Source of the DNA: Zygnema cylindricum
Lineage: Eukaryota > Streptophyta > Zygnematophyceae > Zygnematales > Zygnemataceae
NCBI GenBank assembly: GCA_037447655.1
Contig: JBBHKE010003364.1
Span: 406,549-466,548, forward strand
Length of the DNA stretch: 60,000 nucleotides
Direction of reading: 5' to 3'
Position numbers and translations under genes: made by a program. The notes under the pieces are model-generated. The model was not told where the DNA came from, made no database searches, and saw only the letters and a program-made list of their open reading frames with translations. This document shows positions 21,271 to 34,796 of the stretch, piece after piece. How positions within the stretch are numbered: position 1 is the stretch's first letter; every line of letters begins with the position of its first letter.

Positions 21271-21975
21271 TGAAATTCTATGGGCTCCATTGCCCACAGA
21301 ATTCGCAGATCTAAAAGAAGCTAATCTAGATAGTGCCGACCCCAAGTTGATATAAACCCCAAATGAATGATCCCTTGACAATTACAACCCCAATACACCT
21401 TCACCCCTGTGAGGAGAAGACCTTCTTTGTGCTCAGTTCCACCACAGAATGCAAAGCTTGAATATGTGTTTTAGACAATTTTCCCCACTTTGACTTTCCC
21501 ACTGAATAAGTGCCACCCTGGAACGGAAGGACTCTGACCGACTACACCCCTTTGTAGCCTGGACTCCCCTGAGTCCGCAGCAAAAAGAATCACTGAATTT
21601 GCTCACCTGAGCATTAAGTTATGGCTGGTCAAAGATGACCTTTATAGTTACAAGCTCTCTTAGAGAGAGGTACAAAAATATCACTATGTCTTGGTTTGCC
21701 TACCCACGACTACCTACAACTAAACCCTACTCCAATAGGAACACTTTATTGTACAAGAAGGTACAATGGGCGATGTACTTATTGTACGGATATTGTACGA
21801 CATGGTCTACAAGGTGACACTTGTCAAATCGGGAGCCATGGTTCCTCCTTCCATCTTCTTTGGTATCAAATAACGTGGCGCCAGGTGGCACCGCGTGACG
21901 CTATCTCCGAATGCCGCCAAAAGCTCACTTCGCGTGGCGGCTACAATGTTGGCCGTCAGATCAAAACATATTTTA

Positions 21976-23083
21976 TGAAATTCTGTGACCTCCATTGGTC
22001 CACAAAATATCCAGCTTAGATGAAGCCTCTAGGATAATATTTGCAATTATGACTTTGGCAATGAATAAGTGCCACCCTGGCACGCAAAAACTTTGAGCGA
22101 CTACACCCCTGTGTAGCTTGGACTCTCCTGAGTCCGCAGCAAAAAGAATCACTGAATTTGTTCACCCGAGCATTAAGTTATGGTTGTACAAAGACAACAT
22201 ATTTATACAGATGGCCTCTGGGAGAGAGGACTTTCAAAATTTTGTCTAAGTCCTGAAAACCTCACTAATAGCTACTCTAAACCAATCAAAATAAAGTACT
22301 CTAATTGTTGTACATACATAGTACACCAGCCGCCGTACTCTATGTACGGATATATTCGGCACCACTCACGTTCTGCCACGTGGCTAATAGGTCAACGTCA
22401 TTCTGTCCCTTTTCTCTTCCGGCATCCAATAGGATGATGCCACGTGTCATTTTCTCCCATTTCGTCGAACTGCTCCCAGATAATTGTTCCGGCGTACTGG
22501 CACTCACGCGTGCCGTCCGTTCTTTTTCGGCGATCAATTTCACGAGTTCGATCTGACGGCGCGCCGAATAAATGTTGACCGTTGAAAATCACCGGTCAAT
22601 ATTCCGTATTGACCGTTGAATTTCGAAGTGAACATTCTGTGTTGACCGTTTGAAATTCATTCTTCTTTTGTGAGCCGTCGATCGTGACATTTAATTTCGT
22701 CCGTCGAAATCAAATATTTGTTTCATTTATTTCGTGCGGTACTGCATTTCGTGCGGTACCACACGTTTCATGTTTCGTTTCGTTACGTAAGTCGTTACAA
22801 AGAATATGTCTCTCTGTCATATTTAAATACTTACCAAGTACACTTCGTGTAACGTTTCATCAATACCTAATGGATAAGGCGTGTAACAATTTGTTCGGCC
22901 TTTGTCCAGAGGTTTCGGGATCAAATCCTCTGGGTAACGTGTCTTTTGCATGAGCCTTGTCTTTTGCCCATCGTCTCATCTGCCTGAGGCAGCCATGGTT
23001 GCCCGTCAATTCTCATTGACTACAACAAGTGAGAGCTGCAGGATCCTTTATAAAGATAGAATATAAAATATCACTTTTCAACA
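21976..23083 (-). repeat. Solo LTR, delta-like, inside another delta LTR
   Basis: 1108 bp with TGTTGAAAAG...GAATTTCA ends on the minus strand and an exact 5-bp duplication TTTTA (21971-21975, 23084-23088). No internal region, so it arose by LTR-LTR recombination after insertion. It diverges clearly from its host LTR but retains the tRNA-like module, G-boxes (22377, 22441) and ATGGAG near its 3' end. Confidence 0.9.
22866..22947 (+). other. Antisense tRNA(Arg)-like module in solo LTR
   Basis: CCTAATGGATAAGGC (A box/D arm, 22866-22880) is exactly the D arm seen in eukaryotic tRNA-Arg genes. B box GGGATCAAATCC at 22917-22928; TTTT at 22944-22947. Opposite to LTR orientation. Confidence 0.8.
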
Positions 23084-23200
23084 TTTTACACAGTTCAGAT
23101 TCGCGTACATGCATGAATTGTTCCTATTCGTTAGTCTAGTGTTAACTAGCCTCTGCGTTAAGGTTTATATACCTTTGAAACCCGTATGTATTGTTTCGTT

Positions 23201-23277
23201 AACGCCTTATTGGTTAAGGCTTACCACTATAAATATAACCATAGACCTTGGTTCTAATCTGGTCTAGAGCAGTTTTT
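23201..23277 (+). other. Antisense tRNA-like module in delta LTR
   Basis: AACGCCTTATTGGTTAAGGC (A box/D arm, 23201-23220), B-box-like GGTTCTAATCT (23250-23260, degenerate) and TTTTT at 23273-23277. The same form occurs in the delta LTRs at 34313 and 37567. Confidence 0.7.
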
Positions 23278-23695
23278 GGTTATTTGTTAGTTTGTTAGAA
23301 TTCTCTACTTCTATGCTTATAAATACCTATTGTACCCTATATATGCCATCATTGACTCTAAGCTATAGGCTAAAACTAATGGCTATTATAGGATGGTAGA
23401 TACCAGGATCAAATCTTGATTCCGGCATATTCATTTTGGTACAAACTGTGATTAGCCTATCCTCTTTAGACAGCCATGGCTCTAGCTCTCTCTTTGGTCT
23501 TCAATGACTGCAACAAGTATGGGGACTAGAGAGATTTGAGGGAGAAGCAGGCTGCCTTTGCTGACTTACTCTATTTATTTTTTCCAATACAGACCTAGAA
23601 AATACATAAATTTCAACACTCCCCTTATTTTCTAGTCTACTTTCTTTTCAACTCCCACTAAATATATATATATATATATAATATTTTATTTTATT

Positions 23696-24451
23696 TTATT
23701 TTATTTTTTTTCCTTCTTTTCTTTTCTCCTCATAAAACTTTAAGTGAATACTCTCGTATTTTAAAAGGTCCATTAGATGAGCTGAAATAAACATTCCATC
23801 TTGCTGATCACACATTTTATTAAGCATACCATTTTCCATAAATTCGAGCAAAGATTTTATCCCCCTTATCTCTTTTCCATCCACATTGAATCCGATTTCC
23901 CTCTTGCATTTCAAAAAACCAGCACCATCTCCTATCTTCAACACACACCCAGATGCTAACCCTTTTACAGACACACCTTCATTAATGGCATCACTCCCAT
24001 TAGTGATGTCAAAACCATTACCCCCCAAATTTATCCTTAAATCAAGAGTCCCCTCTAAGTTCCTCAAAAAATCTACATCTTCCGAACTCATATTTTTATC
24101 CATGATACTCACCTCATTTTCTAAACTTTCCTCACTCTCTCCCATGGAATTCTTTCCACTATCACTTTTTATAATGATTCCCAAAGAGTATTTCTCCTCC
24201 CCTAAACTTTTCATTAAATGTTTATTTTCTCCCCTATCTTTTAAAACCCCCTCTAGTTTTACTTCTCCCCTTTCCTCGAAATCCGTTGAAGTCTCTATTT
24301 CCAACCAGTTTTCTGTTTCCAAAGTATCTATAGAATTATCCTCATTATTTTTATTTCCCCCAAGTACCTCCCTTCCCTTTACTTCCTTTATACCTCCAAA
24401 AGCACATCGTTGCTTTCGTGTAATTTCTGTGTACTTCTCTCTCTTCTCCAT
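23696..24451 (-). CDS. Delta-family protein, C-terminal part: collapsed RT/RNase H remnant
   Basis: 251 open residues on the minus strand, missing the gag N-terminus present in the second copy (34797-36609). It begins at MEKREKYTEITRKQRCAFGG, the place where related elements start protease, but then goes straight to sequence that I align by eye with the end of pol: SGESEESLENEVSIMDKN with the SEGSEEEGVIVLDEE linker, LGGNGFDITNGSDA with LGGENTDITSWSDA, SGCVLKIGDGA with FGYVLYVGDGA, and CDQQ with CDNQ of RNase H. YVDD, integrase and protease are absent. Function unknown; could be a Gag extension or a dead relic. Confidence 0.55.
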   Translation of the reverse strand: MEKREKYTEITRKQRCAFGGIKEVKGREVLGGNKNNEDNSIDTLETENWLEIETSTDFEERGEVKLEGVLKDRGENKHLMKSLGEEKYSLGIIIKSDSGKNSMGESEESLENEVSIMDKNMSSEDVDFLRNLEGTLDLRINLGGNGFDITNGSDAINEGVSVKGLASGCVLKIGDGAGFLKCKREIGFNVDGKEIRGIKSLLEFMENGMLNKMCDQQDGMFISAHLMDLLKYESIHLKFYEEKRKEGKKIK

Positions 24452-24453
24452 TC

Positions 24454-27086
24454 ACTCGAATTTGTTTTTTTTTTTTTTTTTAATCACTCGGCCGAATCCA
24501 GCCTGCCTCCAAAATTTGGCACCCGAATCCGTTCCGGATCCGACGCGGGCGGGCGGGTATCGGTCAGGTACGGATTCGGCTACCCAATTGCGACGGTTGA
24601 CATTAACGCAATGCGCAAGGCCAAGCCGCATCGATACCCCGATATATCAGCAAGCAAGGCGCATCGAACTCGAACCCTAAGGTTTCCCGCTTTTCCCTCA
24701 TAAATTTGTATCATCAATTTTTAGCCGAGGAATTGTGTTGCTGAATGTAACAAATTCACAAGTTGACGATGCGATATACCCGTACTACACGTCCTTTACA
24801 AAAACGTATCATACTCTTAAGAACCCAAAAAATTGTATGTTTTGTAATTCAAAAATTGATTTAATATGGCATTCTTGTGTTTCTTGTCCAGTATCTTGTC
24901 AGGCAAAAGTTGTAAGGATATGTGTGACCGTTATTGCTGTGAAAGGGTAGAAACTTATCACAACAATTTATATAGTCAAACAGTCAAGGACCTCGATATA
25001 GCGCCCCAAGACCAACAAAAATTATATGGATATTAACCCTATATTTGCTGGTAGGTGGGCGTCCGTACATGTTTTCACGGAAATATTTAACGGTAAATCG
25101 TACGGAAGATCCCCCGCCCCCCTCAACGTTGGGGGCGCGCCACGGGGGGTCGGGGTTTTTTTTTTTTTTTTTTTCAAACCCAACGTTGCTTCTATATATC
25201 ACGGTATAACCTTATCGGCATATTGAACCACTATACTTTAAAAATATTGCGATATTGAGCTTCTCGATACATCGAGACGATATATATATATTATTGGGTA
25301 CACAAAATTAGGTATTACGACAAGGGGCACACGATACACAACACCAGTGACCACGCAACCGTAACTCAATAAACAAACTTTGTTCAGTGAAGTGGAGACT
25401 CTTTGCACTACACCGCCCATCGTTATTGGAGCCGATCAATTTTTGGGTCGCCCACAACGTTTAGCTAGTGTGCTATATCTGGCATTGTATCATCGCTATA
25501 CATTGCATAGGTCAAAGACAAAAATCAAAACAATATATTTAATCGGATGTTAGGTTTTGTAATAGAGATATAATATATGGGTGGTAATGGGGGGGGGCGC
25601 TCTTGAAATTTTTTGACAACCCAATGAATAGAGATATTGCGATGGTTATCAACCCTATGGTATATCGTGACACATCTTAATTTATTTGATTTCTTAAATC
25701 GAAAAATTGTCAATTTTACATCATCATGAGAATTTACATTTCGCCTCTCTTCCACAATATAACTGATTGGATCGCACATGCGACAAAGAGTTCCTAAGAC
25801 CTATAGCTAACAAAAATGCCAAATTTTGATGCAAATTTACTTGTCCTCTTATGTGAATCCAGGTAAACCATCGTAAATTCGAAGATTGTGCAAATTAGGT
25901 ATACATTGATTCACAAACGAGGAAGCGTTAATTTGCATCGATGAGTTGGACGGGCATTTGTTGGTTATAGTTCCAAGGGAACTATTTATCGCATCTATTA
26001 TCCAATTTGACACATCGGGGACGAAAGCCGAAATGTGAAATATTATAGGGATCTCAAATGGACAATTTCACAATCGCAGATTTTGTTTCCAATCAAGATT
26101 TCTATGAGGAAAGGGAAATTCCAATATCACGCATATTGATGGTTTCGCTTCAAACATTAAATTGGATCAGATTGTCAATGTTAAGAGGGATAAGAGCAAT
26201 TCCAAAAACAACCCCGAATTGCCTTTCGGGTGCCTTCCCACACTCATGGGCGGCATCAAGAGTTAAAAAGTAGTCGTGAACCGAAGATGTGCATGATTGC
26301 AAAAGAGAGGTAACAGTGGTAAGATTCTTCCTCGTCAAAAGCCACAACGCCTCCCACTCTACAAGTGAGACCTTCCTTTGCGTATTGACGATCTTCCACA
26401 AACGATAAACGCTAGATTCATCGAGAATTTTATCTCATGCAAAGACATAGTTGTACCAAATATTTACTCAGTCTTTATTTAACATGACACAAGAAAAATG
26501 TAATTTTAGAAGGAATAAAAACTAACAAGGTGAATAGTTGAAAAAAAGTACACTACCGATAAAAATAGAGATGTAATCAACACATCAAGCTTCTGATCAT
26601 TTGTATAACGCACAGTCATTGTTATTCCGAAATTATTGGACATGTCAAAAAATATTTTTAGGCGCATTCGACAATTTTGGACAAAGGCTAAATTTCGCCA
26701 AAAGTTTCGGGTCTCGTTTTTCTTTGCAGACTAAAATAACGTAACGGTAAATCCGTAACTCAATTTTTTATATGGTACCAAATGTGCACCTAAGTTTTTA
26801 GTATTGTACCAAAGGCATATGACAAAGGCATATGTTAACAGCATTTTTTTTCAATATCAGGTAACATAATTGTATGTTTCCTAAAGTACGAATAAATTGT
26901 ACCTTTGTATCCTAATGAAATCTGTCCATTCATTTTGATTCACTTTGATGGCAGATAAAGAAGTACCATGATGCGTTGTGAAACTTTTTGCTCAACTTTC
27001 TTTTTAAATTACAAGCTCCCATCTTTTTTAGTATTAAAGGCAACCGTTCTTAAGGAATTAATAGTTGTTTTAAATTTTCGCTCTGC
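24454..27086. other. Unassigned DNA in the foreign insert
   Basis: 2.6 kb with no recognised family. It starts next to a T17 run (24465-24481), contains GC-rich sequence around 24540-24600, a second long T run (25156-25174) between CGGGG and CAAACCC, and CACACGATACACAACACC (25326-25343), which resembles the hAT end at 19333. A minus-strand frame at 26150-26401 reads LWKIVNTQRKVSLVEWEALWLL and later CTSSVHDYFLTLDAAHECG; it looks protein-like but I cannot name it. Confidence 0.3.
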
Positions 27087-27353
27087 ATGAAACAAAATCC
27101 TAACCTTATAATATTACTCAGTAAATTCTACCTTACGCATTATACTGACATGTGTAATCTTATAGAATGGTATGTCTTTAATCATACCCACCAACCATTA
27201 CCTATCTATGCAATAGTTACTATCGTCGGGGGATCTATGCTTCTCATTTTTCTTGCAGCAATCGCAGCTTATTTGTGCATTTTCAAAAGTAAGGCTCCAT
27301 TTACCTTTGTGAAAATATATTTAAAAAAAATGGAACTTTTGCAACTTATATGA
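27087..27353 (+). other. Possible exon fragment encoding a transmembrane helix
   Basis: 88-residue frame whose middle, YAIVTIVGGSMLLIFLAAIAAYLCIF, is a convincing single membrane span followed by positively charged FKSK. The DNA right after it (CAAAAGTAAGG, near 27287) fits a plant splice donor, so the true exon would end there. Such a layout occurs at the membrane exon of receptor-like proteins. No other exon is recognised around it, so it may be a captured gene fragment or chance. Confidence 0.3.
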
Positions 27354-28102
27354 CTTCGCTATATTTTTCGTTGAAATCCAAAGTTGGTGAGGTGACAGAG
27401 GAGAATGACATTGAACCGAGGGAGTCAGAGTTCATGTCCACAATTCCCTACAGACAAGTTGTTGGGAGTCTTATCTATTTTAGGAACTGCACGCGCCTCG
27501 ACATTGCAGCGGTCGTTAGAGCATTGAGTCAAAGCCTTCAAAATCCAAAGAGGTCAGATTGGGAGGCAGCAAAACGAGTTTTCAGATATCTTGTAGGAAC
27601 ACGGGATCTTCAACTTTCTCTGGGAGGAGATGAAGTGAAGATCAACACTTAGAGCGATGCGAGTTATGGTGATATGCCAAGCCGACGCTCTACCACTAGA
27701 TTCACTTTGAAGGTCGGTGATGGTACCTACTGCTAGACCAACAAGCTTCAAAAGGTGACTGCTCAATCAACCATGGAAGCTGAATACATGGCAGCCAGCT
27801 CAGCTGTCAAGGAACTTCTTTGGATAAAATCTCTTTTACAAGAACAGAAATTTATGCAGTCCAGTCCTCAAGTCGTATGGTGTGACAATCAAGCCGCCAT
27901 TGCTATTGCTTCTAATCCTAGTCATCACTTCAAAAGTAAGTATATTGATATTAAGTTACACTTTGTGAGGGAAAAGGTAATGGCTAGAAATTTGAAGCTT
28001 ATCTACTTACCCGATGAGGATATGCTAGCAAATATGATGACAAAACCCTTGCTTGCACCAAAATTGAAATTCTATAGAGAGGCATGTGGTTTTAGTGGCT
28101 AG
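27350..28102 (+). pseudogene. Copia RT end and RNase H (plus-strand fragment)
   Basis: Covers STIPYRQVVGSLIYFRNCTRLDIAAVV, WEAAKRVFRYLVGTRDLQLSLGG, a stop, SDASYGD, then STMEAEYMAASSAVKELLWIKSLL, VWCDNQAAIAIASNPSHH, YIDIKLHFVREKV and the FYREACGF terminus. All RNase H catalytic acidic residues are present, but stops at 27650 and 27735 interrupt the frame and the 5' three quarters of pol are missing. It is a different copia family from beta and gamma, ending in KLKFYREACGFSG. Confidence 0.85.
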
Positions 28103-28125
28103 TAGAGTCTAAAGTTTTAGGGGAG

Positions 28126-28990
28126 TGTTATTTTGAAAGCTTTAGTCCTCACTAAGCCTCCTATGTGAGGGGAGTGTCTTTCGGGTACTTAGTATATTTT
28201 GTGGAAGCCTGGTTCAGTATGTACCAAAATTAGTGTGAAAGTGAACAATCAGGGAGTATACTTTGTATCACATTAGCGGGACACGCGTCAGTAGATGGAA
28301 ATGGGACACTCTGCAATACTCGGCTCTACGACTCAGATTCACCGGGAGACCGAGGTGTCACACAAAGCTTCATTTTGGATGAAACTTCCAAAAGATGGAC
28401 GGTGAAGATTTGCTGCCGACGGACGCTGGTCAACCGGGACCACGTCTATGATTATCCAACGTGTTTTGTACAGTATAGTGTGACGTAACATATCCATGTT
28501 TTGTACATAGGCGTGTTGTGTTTGATTAAGGACTCAGTTTAGATTCATTCTGTATGACATACCTTGACATATTTTGGTATCCTCCTTAGCTCTGATAGAT
28601 ATTATAGATGAATGGCTGAAATGCCTCCTTACCTTAGTTAGGATAGTGAGTGGCTACTAGCCTTCAGAAGGATAGATCTATTAGGTATAAAAGTAGGACT
28701 TAACCATTTCCAAAGTAAGGAACTTGTTGTATCAAATTTGTCTTTAACATTTTGATATCTTTTGACTAAGAGTTTCTCTCAAATCTATTTTCAAATTTAT
28801 GTGTAAATTTGCACTTGTGTTCCTCTTTGTATTATCTGCATTGTGTCATATTTGTAGGCCAGTTGGTTTCCTAATTTGTCTTTGGCTGTGTTCCAAAGTT
28901 CTATGTTTTTCTGATCATCTATGAGAGCTTCTTGCTTCTATTAATTCTGTGATGACTACTCCTGCCTCTTTTTCATTTTCAGTGGGTGTA
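28126..28990 (+). repeat. 3' LTR of the plus-strand copia fragment (right end approximate)
   Basis: Begins TGTTATTTTGAAAGC immediately after the polypurine tract TTTTAGGGGAG (28115-28125), 23 bp beyond the pol stop. It has a TATA-like stretch near 28686 (GGTATAAAAG). The right end is not defined because there is no partner LTR; homology to another copia begins by about 29000. Confidence 0.6.
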
Positions 28991-28994
28991 GTAT

Positions 28995-30658
28995 CCACAG
29001 AACAACAAAGGGTTATAGATCTTCTACATACCGATATTTAGGGACCGGCTAAAGTACCTCAGGTAGGAGGGAAAAGGTATATGCTAACCAAAACTGATGA
29101 CTGGTTTAGATATTTCGAAGTCTACTTCCTCAAAAATAAATCTGAAGCACCACTTTATTCTAAAGAATATAAAGCATGGAGTGAGAAGTTGCATGGAACG
29201 CTTTTAAAGAGTTATATGTGATAATCGGGGAGAGTATACATCTAATCAGTTTGAGGATTTCTTGAGAGATGAGGGAGTACAACATCAAATGACTGTCTTT
29301 GATAATCCAAAACAAAACGGTTAGCCAAAAGACTAAATATAACTGTAAGTGATAGCGCACAAAGCATGCTAACACATAAGAAGATAGGAAAACCATTTTG
29401 GGCCGAATATATGAACTATGCCAATTACATCAAGAATAGAGTTTTTATGACAACTATAAAAACAGAAACACCGTATGAGTGATGGATTGGGAGGAAGCCT
29501 GATGTATCTCATTTGAAAGTATTTGGGAGTCAACTGTATAGTCTGAATTTTGACCGAAAGAGTTGGAAACTAGATGCTAACGGAAAGCCAAGATATCTTG
29601 TGGGATATGATGAGGATGTCAAGGGATACCAAGTCTATGACCTCGAAAAGAAGGATATCATAATTGTTAAGCATCTAGTTGTCATGGATGAAGTGAATTC
29701 GATAGATCCTTTCAAGTATTATAAATCAATCACAATTAGATTTGACTCAGAGAGTGAGGAAGAGTCAGATTTTCCTGAAAGCAATGTCATTCATCAAATT
29801 ATTGCAGATCTGGAAGAAACTCACATCGAGGAGGAGACTCCGATGAATCTGCAAGCTCCGGTACGGTTCGAGGACATGGAGGAAGAGGAGCTAGTTCCCA
29901 TGGATAATGGAGCAGATGAAATAGTTCGGAAGAACCCGAGATTACCCTCTATTCTAGCTTCTAAATTTGAAGGAGGAGGAAGGAGAAGCAATAGGTTACA
30001 AGAAAAACAAGCAACTTACAAGGTAACAAAACAATCACATTCTGATGAGCCTCAGACTTACTTAGAGGCAGTGAACTGTCCAAAAAAGGACATATGGGTT
30101 AGAGCCATTAATGATGAGATGGCTTCCATTATGGAATCCAATACGTGGGAATTAGTGGATTGTCCTTTAGACATAAATATGATTGGGTGTAAATGGTTGT
30201 TTAAATTGAAACTGAATCCATATAATTCCATCGAGAGGTATAAAGCTACATTTGTAGCGAAGGGTTTTACCCACAAAGAGGGAATTGACTATGAAGAACT
30301 TTTACAACGGTTGTACGTTATCCTTCCGTAAGGATTCTCCTCAGTCTAGCGGCAACAAAAGATATGGAGATTCATCAGATGGATATCAAAACTGCCTTCC
30401 TCACTGGTGAGTTAGAGGAAGTAATTTTTATGAGGCAGCCATAAGGCTTTGTGGAGGAAGGAGAGGAGAGTAAAGTTTGCAAACTTATTAAGTCATTGTG
30501 TGGGCTAAAAATGGCTTCCAGGCAATATAACAAGAAACTGGATGAATTCCTAACCAATCTAGGATATGTCGGAATCAACTTTGACCACTCTATTTACATG
30601 TTTGAGGATGAGGAGGGGGTTATTTCAATTGCCATCTATGTAGAAGATTTGCTGGTAT
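28995..30658 (+). pseudogene. Copia integrase-RT fragment
   Basis: Starts inside integrase (VIDLLHTDI, GPAKVP, TDDWFRY), with many stops up to 29510, then an open stretch (29513-30331): FGSQLYSLNFDRKSWKLDANGKPRYLVGYD, the acidic linker, NPRLPSILASKFEGG, then the RT start (WELVDCPLDINMIGCKWLFKLKLNP). After a frame break RT continues to YVEDLLVL at 30640-30658, where YVDD has become YVED. It ends exactly at the alpha LTR. Closest to beta and gamma by sequence, but a separate copy. Confidence 0.8.
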
Positions 30659-31242
30659 TGTTGTTCTACAACCACAGTTGCAGGTGGAGGACCACCAGTA
30701 GTAGTAGATGTAGACATAGACTTCAGCAAAAGCGACCAGAAAAACCTATCAAACAGCCAACTTTGATATAACACAGAAATCACTTGAGGTGTTCAAAAAA
30801 CACCAAAATCCACACTAATACAATATCACATACAGTCTTTCAATTCCCAAAATTGAAGCCTAATTGAACTAGTAAACCATAAGATGTAACACTTGGAAGT
30901 TTCCCAAAAATTGTCCCTTGGAGAGTTAGATCTCAATACTGGATAGTTACAATTTTGGCTAAGTCCTAACTTTATACTCACAAAGAGTTTCTACTGAAAA
31001 CTAACTAATCAAATGTCTACACCTAGAACAACAGTATTGTGCTACACTACGACAAGGTATCGAATCAGTACACTATTTGTACTGTGAGTACGTCCAAACC
31101 CTATTTGACTACTAGACAAAAGTATACTTAGTGGAACACTAGATTCTAATCCGCTAAGCAAAAACTACTGTGTTTTAGATATGCAATTAGATTCCCGTAC
31201 AGTAGTGTTTGAGGTGCTTAGTCAGCAATGGATGCTAGAACA
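30659..31242 (-). repeat. Solo LTR, copia family alpha
   Basis: 584 bp, homologous along its length to 3002-3575. The minus strand ends GTTGTAGAACAACA and retains the open frame MSTSTTTGG...ATVVVEQ. It replaces the copia RT right after YVEDLLVL. No matching 5-bp duplication is found at the right edge, so the right flank was probably lost. Confidence 0.75.
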
Positions 31243-33792
<2,550 letters not shown>

Positions 33793-34731
33793 TGAGTCCG
33801 CAGCAAAAAGAATCACTGAATTAGCTCACCCGAGCATTAAGTTATGGCTGGTCAACGATGACCTTTATAGTTACAAGCTCTCTTAGAGAGAGGTACCGAA
33901 ATATCACTAAGTCTTGGTCTGCCAACTCACGACTACCTACTACTAAACCGTAGTCCAATAGGAACACTTTATAGTACAAGAAAGTACAATGGGTGATGTA
34001 CTTATTGTACGGATATTGTACGACATGGTCTACAAGGTGACACCTGTCAAATCGCGAGCCATGGTTCCTCCTCCCATCTTCTCTGGTATCAAATAACGTG
34101 GCGCCACGTGGCACCGCGTGACGCTATCTCCGAATGCCGCCAAAAGCTCACTTCGCGTGGCGGCTACAATGCCGGCCGTCAGATCAAAACATATTTTACA
34201 CGGTTCAGATTCGCGTACATGCATGAATTGTTCCTCTTCGTTAGTCTGGTGTTAACTAGCCTCTGCATTAAGGTTATTATACCTTTGAAACCCGATACAT
34301 GTATTGTTTCGTTAACGCCTTATTGGTTAAGGCTTACCACTATAAATATAACCATAGACCTTGGTTCTAATCTGGTCTAGAGTAGTTTTTGGTTATTTGT
34401 TAGTTTGTTAGAATTCTCTACTTCTATGCTTATAAATACCTATTGTACCCTATATATGCCATCGTTGACTCTAAGCTATAGGCTAAAATTAATGGCTATT
34501 ATAGGATGGTAGGTACCACGATCAAATCGTGATTCCGGCATATCCATTTTGGTACAAACTGTGATTAGCCTATCCTCTTTAAACAGCCATGGCTCTAGCT
34601 CTCTCTTTGGTCTTTAGTGACTGCAACAAGTATGGGGACCAGAGAGATTTGAGCGAGAAGTAGGCTGCCTTTACTGACTTAGTCTATTTATTTTTTCCAA
34701 TACAGACCTAGAAAATACATAAATTTCAACA
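33793..34731 (-). repeat. Middle LTR of delta composite, 3' end missing
   Basis: Matches the delta LTR at 36749-37927 from TGAGTCCGCAGCAAAAAG onwards to the TGTTGAAATTTATG terminus at 34731. About 240 bp of the LTR's 3' (U5) end are missing at the junction with foreign DNA near 33792. Carries the G-box GCCACGTGGCACC near 34103 and the tRNA-like module. Confidence 0.85.
34313..34390 (+). other. Antisense tRNA-like module in delta LTR
   Basis: AACGCCTTATTGGTTAAGGC (34314-34333), GGTTCTAATCT (34363-34373), TTTTT at 34386-34390. Same orientation relative to the LTR as in all other copies. Confidence 0.7.
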
Positions 34732-34796
34732 CTCCCCTTATTTTCTAGTCTACTTTCTTTTCAACTCCCACTAAAAAAATATATATATATAATATT

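Larger units (their letters stand above)
21271..23618 (-). repeat. Outer 3' LTR of delta composite, split by a solo LTR
   Basis: Two parts, 21271-21975 and 23089-23618, separated by the solo LTR at 21976-23083 and its duplicated TTTTA. Joined, they follow the delta LTR at 36749-37927. It starts on the minus strand TGTTGAAATTTATG and ends GAATTTCA. The CTCCCCTTA following at 23619 is the polypurine tract on the minus strand. Confidence 0.85.

Noticed and set aside
23886-24680. 264-residue plus-strand open frame
   Set aside because: It is the antisense of the delta protein at 23696-24451 (a phase-shifted S/P/F-rich shadow) and then runs into unrelated GC-rich sequence; no domain is visible.
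24465-25174. T-run-bounded block as a retroposed gene or SINE
   Set aside because: The two T runs (24465, 25156) are in the same orientation but I see no target duplication, A/B boxes or coding similarity between them.
28995-30658. Envelope-like third gene between copia fragments
   Set aside because: The open stretch 29513-30331 is plainly integrase tail, acidic linker and RT start; no signal peptide or membrane span is present.
30659-31242. A full alpha element inserted in the copia RT
   Set aside because: Neither side shows an alpha internal region, and no 5-bp duplication could be found, so only a lone LTR is claimed.
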